From Pseudomonas sp. BN417 (GTDB taxonomy: Bacteria; Pseudomonadota; Gammaproteobacteria; Pseudomonadales; Pseudomonadaceae): DNA of 64,000 nt. Location: the NCBI RefSeq assembly GCF_029871205.1, contig NZ_SSOJ01000123.1, forward strand, positions 117 through 64,116, given 5' to 3'. Positions 57,408 to 64,000 of the stretch are shown in pieces (the first letter of the stretch is position 1; every line of letters starts with the position of its first letter). Both the position numbers and the translations under genes were made by a program. The notes under the pieces were generated by a model, which did not search any database, was not told where the DNA came from, and worked only from the letters and a program-made list of their open reading frames with translations.

Positions 57408-57971
57408 TCAGGGCGTGGGGTGGTCGTCGAACAGGCCCATGGTGGTGACGGTCAGCACCTCGGCCACTTCGTCGCCGGCATTGGCGAGGAAATGCGGCTT
57501 GGCGGCATCGAAATGCACCGAATCCCCGGGACCCAGGGGGTAGTTGCGGCCTTCGATGGTGTAGACGATCTGTCCGGAGAGGACATAGGCGAACTCCGCG
57601 CCCTCGTGGGAAATCAGCTCGGACCGGTAGCCCACCGGCATGCTCATTTTCACGGCGTTGATCAGGTTGCCGGGGAAGTTGCTGGACAGGCGCTCGTAGG
57701 CCAGCGGCTGGCCGCCGATGGTGTAGCGCACGCGCTGGCCCTGGTGGGAATCGGGCTGGTGCTGGGTGGGTTGGTCGAACAGGCTGTTCAGCGGAACTCC
57801 CAGGGATTTGGCGATGTTCGCCAGGGACGATATGGACACACCGGTGAGGTTGCGCTCCGCCTGGGACAGGAAGCTGGCCGTCAGGCCCGATTCGGCGGCG
57901 ACTTGGCTCAGGGTCTTGTTGGCGGCGCGGCGGTAGCGGCGCAGACGTTCCCCGATGCGATCTACGGTCAT
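57408..57971 (-). CDS. psdR: HTH-cupin regulator PsdR-like
   Basis: This 187-residue protein has an XRE helix-turn-helix (LRRYRRAANKTLSQVAAESG, residues about 8-63) and a C-terminal cupin domain (about 105-180). In P. aeruginosa PsdR (PA4499) represses the dpp genes and the peptidase mdpA. The same neighbours flank it here. Mutation of psdR arises in cultures fed protein; nothing here suggests inactivation. Confidence 0.9.
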   Translation of the reverse strand: MTVDRIGERLRRYRRAANKTLSQVAAESGLTASFLSQAERNLTGVSISSLANIAKSLGVPLNSLFDQPTQHQPDSHQGQRVRYTIGGQPLAYERLSSNFPGNLINAVKMSMPVGYRSELISHEGAEFAYVLSGQIVYTIEGRNYPLGPGDSVHFDAAKPHFLANAGDEVAEVLTVTTMGLFDDHPTP

Positions 57972-58048
57972 TGGCGTGGCTCTTGTTCTGAAGGGCGCCA
58001 GTATAACGAGCGGCGCTTCAGAGAAAAGGCTTGTCGCATTGTTGAAAG

Positions 58049-58099
58049 TTAAGTGGGGCTGAAAATTTGTTGTGAAGGCTATTTAAGTGGTGCTTAAAT
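58049..58099. promoter_or_regulatory. candidate PsdR operators in psdR-mdpA gap
   Basis: TTAAGTGGGGCTGAAAAT at 58049-58066 and TTAAGTGGTGCTTAAAT at 58083-58099 are two close copies of the motif near dppA. They sit just before the mdpA start, between the divergent genes. Confidence 0.65.
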
Positions 58100-58132
58100 T
58101 CGGCCGATCGCAACTTCACTCGGGAGAACAAG

Positions 58133-59347
58133 ATGACAGTGGGCGTGGGTGGGAAGACTCCGGAGCAGGCCCTCGCCGGCCTGGCCAGCATGACCGCGGG
58201 CGCCGAGCCCATTGGGCTGGGCGAATACCAGGCGCGGATCGCCAAGGCCCAGGGCCTGATGCGTGAGCAGGGCCTGGCAGCCATCTACCTCAATGCCGGG
58301 AGCAACCTGCGCTACTTCACCGGCGTGAAGTGGAGCCCCAGCGAGCGCATGGTCGGCGCCGTGCTGCCCGCCAATGGTCCGCTGGCCTACATCGCCCCGG
58401 CGTTCGAGGAAGGCACCATCCGCGACTTCCGCGAAGTGGAAGGGGGCCTTCACACCTGGCAGGAGCACGAGAGCCCCTACCGCCTGCTGCTGGACGTGCT
58501 GCAGGGCATGGGCGTCGCGCCTGGTGCGGTGGTGGGGCTGTGCCCGTCCCTGGCCTTCTTCATGTTCGACGGCATCCGCCGCCTGGGATCGGGCTGTGAA
58601 TTCGTCGATGCGGCCCGCGTGATCGATCCCTGCCGCTTCCACAAGTCGACCGCCGAACTGGCGCTGATGCAGCAGGCCAAGGACATGACCCTGGAGGTGC
58701 ACAAGGCGGCCGCCAGCATCCTGCGCGAAGGCATCAGCACCCTCGAGGTCGCCGAGTTCATCCACCAGGCGCACCGCAAGGTGGGCGCGCCGGGCTCGAC
58801 CTTCTGCATCGTGCTGTTCGGCGAGGCCAGCGCCTTCCCCCATGGGGTGAAGCATGCGCAGGTGCTGAAGGACGGCGACATGGTGCTGATCGATACCGGC
58901 TGCCAGCTCCACGGCTACCAGTCGGATATCACCCGCAGCTATGTGTTCGGCACCCCGAGCGAACGCCAGCGCACCCTCTGGAATGCCGAGAAGGCAGCAC
59001 AGCAGGCGGCCTTCGAGGCGGCCCGGCTGGGTGAGCCCTGCCAGGTAGTGGACGCCGCGGCCCGCCGCAGCCTTGAAGCCGCCGGCCTGGGCCCGGACTA
59101 TCAGCTGCCCGGCCTGCCCCACCGCACCGGCCATGGTATCGGCCTGGATATCCACGAAGGGCCTTACCTGGTGCGCGGCGACAAGACGCCGCTGGCCGAG
59201 GGCATGTGCTTCTCCAACGAGCCGATGATCTGCGTGCCTGGCGAGTTCGGGATTCGCCTGGAAGACCATTTCTACATGACGGCACAAGGCCCGCGCTGGT
59301 TTACCCAGCCGAGCCACTCCATCGACGATCCGTTTGGGTTGGTCTGA
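58133..59347 (+). CDS. mdpA: M24 family metallopeptidase (aminopeptidase P/Xaa-Pro type)
   Basis: This is a 404-residue creatinase-N plus M24 protein. The metal site shows Asp in LIDTGCQLHGYQSDITR, His in HRTGHGIGLDIHE, Glu in SNEPMICVPG and Glu in RLEDHFYMT. GGGAGA precedes the ATG. It is divergent from psdR; in P. aeruginosa the PA4498 gene in this place is the PsdR-repressed metallo-dipeptidase mdpA. It would hydrolyse imported dipeptides in the cytoplasm. Confidence 0.88.
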   Translation: MTVGVGGKTPEQALAGLASMTAGAEPIGLGEYQARIAKAQGLMREQGLAAIYLNAGSNLRYFTGVKWSPSERMVGAVLPANGPLAYIAPAFEEGTIRDFREVEGGLHTWQEHESPYRLLLDVLQGMGVAPGAVVGLCPSLAFFMFDGIRRLGSGCEFVDAARVIDPCRFHKSTAELALMQQAKDMTLEVHKAAASILREGISTLEVAEFIHQAHRKVGAPGSTFCIVLFGEASAFPHGVKHAQVLKDGDMVLIDTGCQLHGYQSDITRSYVFGTPSERQRTLWNAEKAAQQAAFEAARLGEPCQVVDAAARRSLEAAGLGPDYQLPGLPHRTGHGIGLDIHEGPYLVRGDKTPLAEGMCFSNEPMICVPGEFGIRLEDHFYMTAQGPRWFTQPSHSIDDPFGLV

Positions 59348-59359
59348 GAGGCGGACCTT

Positions 59360-59530
59360 CGGCCCGCTTGGCGAATGAATTCGCCCCTACAGGGGTAAGC
59401 CGGATTTCGCCCTCGCGCGGACAGCCCCCTCTCCCGCTTGCGGGAGAGGGTTGGGGAGAGGGCAGCCGAGTCCTGCTGGATGCCGACCGGCAGACCTGCG
59501 GTCTGCTTAGCGAATGAATTCGCCCCCACA
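59360..59530. repeat. two half-copies of the palindromic repeat around a ccctctccc repeat
   Basis: The right half CTTGGCGAATGAATTCGCCC lies at 59368-59392 and another at about 59505-59528 (TTAGCGAATGAATTCGCCCC), each preceded by a small hairpin (GCGGACCTTCGGCCCGC; GCAGACCTGCGGTCTGC). Between them is a CCCTCTCCCGC/GCGGGAGAGGG palindrome with trailing GGGGAGAGGGC. This lies between convergent mdpA and the binding-protein gene. Confidence 0.8.
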
Positions 59531-59544
59531 GGCGTCAAGCCAAC

Positions 59545-61131
59545 CTATTTCGCCAGCTTCACCCTTGAGAAATTATTCGACCCCAGCGGATTCAGCTTGA
59601 ACCCCTCCACCCCCTTGCGCAGGGCGGCGAACTGCTTGGGATGGGCCAGGGGAATCCAGGGCGCCTGCTCGTGGAAGATCGCCAGGGCCCGGCAGTAGAG
59701 CTCGGCGCGGCGGGCCGGGTCGGTAATGGCGCGGGCTTGGCGAATCAGGTCGTCGAACGCCTGGTCGCACCAGCCGGCCTGGTTCTCCCCTGATTTGGCT
59801 GCGGCGCAGGACAGGTTGGGGGTAAGGAAGTTGTCCGGGTCGCCGTTGTCGCCGGCCCAGCCCATGAACACCAGGTCGTGTTCGCCATTCTTCGCGCGCT
59901 TGATCAACTCGCCCCATTCATAGACGCGGATCTCCGCCTTGATGCCGATGGCGGCCAGGTCGGCCTGGAGCATCTGTGCGCCAATGCCGGGGTTGGGGTT
60001 GGTCGGACCGCCGCCGGGGCGGGTCCAGATGGACAGCTTGAATCCCTCCTTGTGGCCAGCCTCGGCCAGCAGCTGGCGGGCCTTTTCCGGATCATGGGGC
60101 CAGGGTGCCAGCTTGTCGTTGAAGCCGAGCAAGGTGGCCGGGTAGGGCGCCACGGCGATGCTGGCGTTGCCTTCGCCATACTGCGCACGCAGGTAGGCGC
60201 GGCTGTCGAAGGCGAGGTTGATGGCCTGGCGCACCCGCACGTCGTCCAGGGGCGGGTGGCGGGTGTTGATGCCGACGTAGGCGACGAGCAGGGAATCCAG
60301 TTCGAGGACGTTCAGCGCCGGGTCCTGGCGCAGGGCGGCGATGTCGGTGGGGCGCGGGTACACCGCCACCTGGCAGGCGCCGGCCTTGAGCTGCTGCACG
60401 CGCACATTGGGATCGGGGGTGATGGCGAACAGCAGCTTGTCGATTGCCGGTTTGCCTTGCCAGTAGTCCGGGTTGGCGCGGAAGCGGATCTGCGCGTCCT
60501 TGCGGTAGCGCTCGAAGACGAAGGGGCCGGTGCCCACCGGCTCGCGGTTGAGCAGTTCCGGCTTGCCGGCCTTGAGCAACTGCTCGGCGTACTCGGCGGA
60601 ATAGATGGAGGCGAACCCCATGGCGAGATCCGCGAGGAAGGGCGCCTCGGGATGCTTCAGGGTGAAGCGCAGGCGGTGCTCGTCGAGCTTCTCGATGCGC
60701 TCGATCAATTGCCCCAGGGCCATGGATTCGGCATAGGGGAAGCCGCGCGGTGAGAGCTTGTGCCAGGGGTGGCTCGGGTCGAGCTGACGCTGGAAGCTCC
60801 AGAGCACGTCGTCGGCGTTGAACGCGCGGCTGGGCGTGAACCAGGGCGTGGTGTGGAACTTCACGTCCTTGCGCAGTTGCAGTTCGTAGACCAGGCCGTC
60901 GTCGCTGATGCGCCAGCTTTCCGCCAGGCCCGGTTGCAGGCGGGTGCTGCCGGGGGCGAACTGTATCAGGCGGTCGAAGACGGTTTCGGAGGAGGCATCG
61001 GCCGTGGTGGCGGCCGTGTACTGGACGATATCGAAGCCTTCGGGGCTGGCTTCGGTGCAGACCACCAGGGACTGGCTGGCTGCGGCATGGAGGGGAAGGC
61101 AGAGGGCGAGGGACAGCAGGCAACGACGCAT
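59545..61131 (-). CDS. dipeptide-binding protein DppA-like (divergent copy)
   Basis: This 528-residue SBP_bac_5 protein has a short signal peptide (MRRCLLSLALCLPLHAAA). It has the same framework as the other two DppA-like proteins (VVCTEASPEGFDIVQY, GTGPFVFERYRKDAQIRF), but the ligand-pocket region differs, e.g. SIWTRPGGGPTNPNPGIGAQ against ALWAMPVQRPYNPNAKLMAE. It probably corresponds to one of DppA1/DppA2 in P. aeruginosa, with a different peptide preference. It is separated from the upstream gene by a terminator. Confidence 0.92.
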   Translation of the reverse strand: MRRCLLSLALCLPLHAAASQSLVVCTEASPEGFDIVQYTAATTADASSETVFDRLIQFAPGSTRLQPGLAESWRISDDGLVYELQLRKDVKFHTTPWFTPSRAFNADDVLWSFQRQLDPSHPWHKLSPRGFPYAESMALGQLIERIEKLDEHRLRFTLKHPEAPFLADLAMGFASIYSAEYAEQLLKAGKPELLNREPVGTGPFVFERYRKDAQIRFRANPDYWQGKPAIDKLLFAITPDPNVRVQQLKAGACQVAVYPRPTDIAALRQDPALNVLELDSLLVAYVGINTRHPPLDDVRVRQAINLAFDSRAYLRAQYGEGNASIAVAPYPATLLGFNDKLAPWPHDPEKARQLLAEAGHKEGFKLSIWTRPGGGPTNPNPGIGAQMLQADLAAIGIKAEIRVYEWGELIKRAKNGEHDLVFMGWAGDNGDPDNFLTPNLSCAAAKSGENQAGWCDQAFDDLIRQARAITDPARRAELYCRALAIFHEQAPWIPLAHPKQFAALRKGVEGFKLNPLGSNNFSRVKLAK

Positions 61132-61145
61132 CGGGCTTCCTTCAT

Positions 61146-61177
61146 GAAAAAGAAAACGGGGCCCGAAGGCCCCGTTT
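61146..61177 (-). terminator. terminator between the two binding-protein genes
   Basis: AAACGGGGCC-CGAA-GGCCCCGTTT is a perfect 10-bp stem; on the minus strand it is followed by TCTTTTTC, seven bases past the 61184 stop codon. Confidence 0.88.
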
Positions 61178-61183
61178 GCCGGC

Positions 61184-62785
61184 TTACTTGCCGACGCTCA
61201 CGCCGTAGAAGGAGTTGAGGCCGAACGGGCTGATCTTGAAGTCCTGCACGTTCTTGCGCATCGGTTGGTACACGGTGGAGTGGGCGATCGGGGTGGTCGG
61301 CACATTGTCCTTGAGAATGTGCTGCGCCTGCTTGTACAGCTCGGTGCGTTTGGCCTGATCGGTAGTGCGTTTGGCCTCTTTGATCAGTTTGTCGTAGCCG
61401 GCGTCGCACCACTTGGAGAAGTTGTTGCCGTCTACCGCGTCGCAGCCGTAGAGGGTGCCCAGCCAGTTGTCCGGGTCACCGTTGTCGCCGCTCCAGCCAA
61501 TCAGCATGGTGTCGTGTTCGCCGGCCTTGGCGCGCTTGAGGTATTCGCCCCATTCGTAGGTGACGATCTTCGCCTTGATACCCACCTTGGCCCAGTCGGA
61601 CTGCAGCATCTCCGCCATCAGCTTCGCGTTGGGGTTGTAGGGGCGCTGCACCGGCATGGCCCAGAGGGTGATCTCGGTGCCTTCCTTGACGCCTGCGGCC
61701 TTCAGCAGTTCCTTGGCCTTTTCCGGGTTGTAGCCGGCATCCTTGATGGTCTCGTCATAGGACCACTGGGTCGGCGGCATGCCGTTCACGGCCAGTTGGC
61801 CGGCGCTCTGGTAGACCGCGTCGATGATGGCTTTCTTGTTCACCGCCATGTCCAGTGCCTGACGCACTTCCAGCTTGTCCAGCGGCTTGTGCAGGACGTT
61901 GTAGGCGATATATCCATCGTTGAAGCCCGGCTGCGATGGCATTTTCAGGTTCGGGTCCTTTGCCAGCGATTCCAGATCGGCCGGGCGCGGGAAGAGGGTG
62001 ATCTGGCATTCATTGGCCTTGAGCTTCTGCATGCGCACCGAAGCATCGGTGCTGATGGAGAAGATCAGGTTGTCGATCTTCACGTCACCCGGAACCCAGT
62101 AGTCCTTGTTGCCGGTGAAACGAATCTGCGCGTCCTTCTGGTAACGCTTGAACACGAAGGGGCCGGTGCCGATCGGCTTCTGGTTGATGTCCGCGGCCTT
62201 GCCTTGTTTCAACAGTTGGTCGGCATATTCGGCGGACTGGATCGATGCGAAGCTCATCGCCAGGTTCTGGATGAAGGCGGCGTCGACGCTGGCGAGGGTG
62301 AACTTGACGGTCTGGTCATCGACCTTCTCCACCTTGGAGATGTTCGCGTCCATGCCCATGTCGGTGAAGTAGGGGAATTCGGTCGGGTAGGCCTTACGGA
62401 ACGGGTGATCCTTGTCGAGCATGCGCTGGAAGGTGAAGAGCACGTCGTCGGCGTTGAAATCTCGGGTCGGCTTGAAGTACTCGGTGGTGTGGAACTTCAC
62501 GCCCTTGCGCAGGTGGAAGGTGTAGGTCAGGCCATCTGCGGATACGTCCCACTTCTCGGCCAGGCCCGGGATCACGGCGGTGCCGCCGCGTTCGAACTGG
62601 GTCAGGCGGTTGAAGATGGTTTCCGCGGAAGCGTCGAAATCGGTGCCGGTGGTGTATTGGCCCGGGTCGAAGCCGGCGGGGCTGCCTTCGGAGCAGAAGA
62701 CCAGGTTGCTTGCAGCGCTGGCGAAAGGTGCGCTGGTGATCAGCCCAGCAGCGACAAGAGCCTGGATGACGGCGTTTTTACGCAT
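61184..62785 (-). CDS. dipeptide-binding protein DppA-like (near-copy)
   Basis: This 533-residue protein starts at the ATG at 62785 (MRKNAVIQALVAAGLITSAP), the start that gives the same length as the 55542-57143 protein. Signal peptide cleavage is near ASA|AS, then NLVFCSEGSPAGFDPGQY. Almost every core block is shared with that protein; differences cluster in the loops (MQKLKANECQITLFPRPADL against TQKLKAGECQVTLNPRPADI). It probably feeds the same DppBCDF permease. Confidence 0.93.
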   Translation of the reverse strand: MRKNAVIQALVAAGLITSAPFASAASNLVFCSEGSPAGFDPGQYTTGTDFDASAETIFNRLTQFERGGTAVIPGLAEKWDVSADGLTYTFHLRKGVKFHTTEYFKPTRDFNADDVLFTFQRMLDKDHPFRKAYPTEFPYFTDMGMDANISKVEKVDDQTVKFTLASVDAAFIQNLAMSFASIQSAEYADQLLKQGKAADINQKPIGTGPFVFKRYQKDAQIRFTGNKDYWVPGDVKIDNLIFSISTDASVRMQKLKANECQITLFPRPADLESLAKDPNLKMPSQPGFNDGYIAYNVLHKPLDKLEVRQALDMAVNKKAIIDAVYQSAGQLAVNGMPPTQWSYDETIKDAGYNPEKAKELLKAAGVKEGTEITLWAMPVQRPYNPNAKLMAEMLQSDWAKVGIKAKIVTYEWGEYLKRAKAGEHDTMLIGWSGDNGDPDNWLGTLYGCDAVDGNNFSKWCDAGYDKLIKEAKRTTDQAKRTELYKQAQHILKDNVPTTPIAHSTVYQPMRKNVQDFKISPFGLNSFYGVSVGK

Positions 62786-62997
62786 GTTGACCTCATGTTT
62801 TGTTCTGTTTGTCATCGTGAGGGGCCCCTTGTGGGGACCTTGCGTGAAGCTATGCAGGGCATATGCCCGACGCAATAGCTGGACGGGAAAGAGTGTAGTC
62901 GGTGGAATAAAGCTGTAAGGGCTTGTCGCAATTCTGCAAATTCAGGCCGTAGAACGGGGAGGGGCGCCGCGCCGAACGGGCGGCGCCCAGTGCCGCA

Positions 62998-63714
62998 TCA
63001 AGGCATCTGCACTTCGATGGTGCCATCGGCGCTGACGTTGACGCGGCTGGTGCCGGCCTCGATCTCCGGGGCGGCGGCGCTGTCGGCATAACCCTTGGCG
63101 GCCATGGCGCGCATCATGATCGGCTGCGGCGGCTGGAAGCCGCCGCTGTTCAGGCTCAGATTGACCAGCTTGTAGGCCTTGCCGCCGAGGGCGGCGGTAG
63201 CCAGCTGGGCGCGGGCCTTGAAGGCGTCCACGGCCTGCTTGATCAACTCATCCTCATGGGTCTTGCGAGTCTTCTCGGCGATGCTGAAGTTCATCCCGGC
63301 CATCTTCAGGTCGCCCAGCAGGTCGGCGCTGAGCTGGGACAGGGTGGCGAAATCGGCGCTTTCCAGGCGCAGTTCCGCGCGTTCGCGCCAGGCGGTGATC
63401 TTCTGGCCCTTCTCGTCGTACACCGGATAGCTGTTGCGGCTGCCCAGGCTGACGGTGACGCCCTTGGACTTGCGCGCCTTCTCGACCGCGGCGTTTAGGG
63501 TGCGGGTGATCTGGTCGGCCAGCTTGGCCGGGTCGGTGTTCTGCGACTCGCTGTAGAGGGTCACGTGCATCAGGTCGTGGGCAACTTCCTGGCTGACTTC
63601 GGCGCGCACCGCCACCTGGTTGTAGTGGACTTCGTCGCCGGCCTGGGCCGAGAGGCTGCCGAGGCTGGCGGCGCAGAGGGCGAGGGCGGCGGCGAGGCGG
63701 GTGAACTTGGGCAT
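62998..63714 (-). CDS. SIMPL domain (DUF541) periplasmic protein
   Basis: This 238-residue protein has a signal peptide ending SLSAQA near residue 25. The SIMPL/DUF541 domain covers the rest (about 30-230), with VRAEVSQEVAHDLMHVTLYS and the EKARKSKGVTVSLGSRNSY block. The family forms oligomeric periplasmic proteins of unclear role. It lies at the position of PA4495 next to the dpp genes. Confidence 0.88.
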   Translation of the reverse strand: MPKFTRLAAALALCAASLGSLSAQAGDEVHYNQVAVRAEVSQEVAHDLMHVTLYSESQNTDPAKLADQITRTLNAAVEKARKSKGVTVSLGSRNSYPVYDEKGQKITAWRERAELRLESADFATLSQLSADLLGDLKMAGMNFSIAEKTRKTHEDELIKQAVDAFKARAQLATAALGGKAYKLVNLSLNSGGFQPPQPIMMRAMAAKGYADSAAAPEIEAGTSRVNVSADGTIEVQMP

Positions 63715-63855
63715 GACGACTCCTTGTGGGACTGGGTTCGCGCGGGTTGCGCGATGATTCTCCGTATTGGACGAGGGTAACCGGCCATTCGGGTTAACCG
63801 GCGCAGTTGACCGGAAATCGGGACGAATGTTCCAGAGTGACAGGCCGGAGAACCT

Positions 63856-63955
63856 TGTGGGGGGGCGAATTTATTCGCTATGCAGGCCGCAGGTCTGCCC
63901 GGGTGTCAGGCAGGGGGCCGCTGCGCGTCCCATTGCGAATGAATTCGCCCCCACA
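63856..63955. repeat. palindromic repeat, subfamily A
   Basis: The left arm GTGGGGGGGCGAATTTATTC has one extra pair of G and a T in place of C; the right arm GCGAATGAATTCGCCCCC is intact. Internal GCAGGCCGCAGGTCTGC is present. It lies upstream of the SIMPL gene, near the window end. Confidence 0.88.
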
Positions 63956-64000
63956 GGATCGGTTGCATTCGCCGGCCAATTCCGCTGCGGCGAGTTGCCG

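Noticed and set aside
59545-61131. nickel- or haem-binding protein (SBP_bac_5)
   Set aside because: The protein matches the two neighbouring DppA-like proteins more than NikA or haem-binding proteins, and lies in the dpp locus.

Overview
The window is chromosomal DNA of a Pseudomonas, most likely from the P. aeruginosa/resinovorans side of the genus. The evidence is the high GC content, the gene families (PilBCD/PilA, AmpDE, Piu, PsdR/Dpp) and a gene order that, from memory, follows the P. aeruginosa PAO1 stretch PA4541.x tRNAs to PA4495, with some insertions. I see no insertion sequence, integrase, CRISPR array or complete prophage.

Layout. (1) 0.4-3.1 kb: a DUF1631 gene and a small PilZ gene. 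(2) 3.2-3.6 kb: a tRNA-Asn/Pro/Lys cluster with its own promoter and terminator. (3) 3.7-8.5 kb: ndh, two small DUF genes, and an operon of GNAT acetyltransferase, a secreted thioredoxin-fold-like protein and a CbiM-like permease. (4) 8.5-16 kb: type IV pilus assembly genes pilB-pilC-pilD with coaE and yacG, facing pilA. An AT-rich PglL-type O-oligosaccharyltransferase lies between pilA and tRNA-Thr. (5) 16-27 kb: a translationally coupled pair of tiny ORFs, a tandem universal stress protein, a repeat array, nadC, a second DUF1631 gene, ampD-ampE and a chemoreceptor. (6) 26.8-34 kb: tatD-like, then an amino-acid cassette. The cassette holds an arginine:pyruvate-transaminase-like domain fused in one reading frame to an ABC ATPase, a binding protein, two permeases, a BetI-like TetR regulator and a zinc desuccinylase/aspartoacylase-family enzyme. 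(7) 34-37.3 kb: prfC and speC. (8) 37.7-47.3 kb: a Fur-regulated iron locus with two paralogous PiuA-type TonB receptors, PiuC, an FMN alpha-hydroxy-acid oxidase and a PepSY-flavodoxin reductase. (9) 47.5-51.2 kb: 5-oxoprolinase pxpABC, an Lrp/AsnC regulator and a LysE exporter. (10) 51.3-63.7 kb: the dipeptide system dppABCDF, psdR, the M24 peptidase mdpA, two more DppA-like proteins and a SIMPL-domain protein.

Almost every intergenic gap carries a member of one of several families of short palindromic repeats. The most striking has GGGGGCGAATTCATTCGC-type arms around two internal hairpins and occurs more than ten times.

The parts most worth following are the aminotransferase-ABC ATPase fusion with its cassette, the cloverleaf-like repeat family, the doubled siderophore receptor locus with an embedded hydroxy-acid oxidase, the pilA-PglL-tRNA island, and a repeated TTAAGTG-N4-GCTKAAAT-like motif (exact form varies) around psdR and dppA that looks like the PsdR operator. 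Product names rest on reading the translated sequences and on family knowledge; no database search was run.
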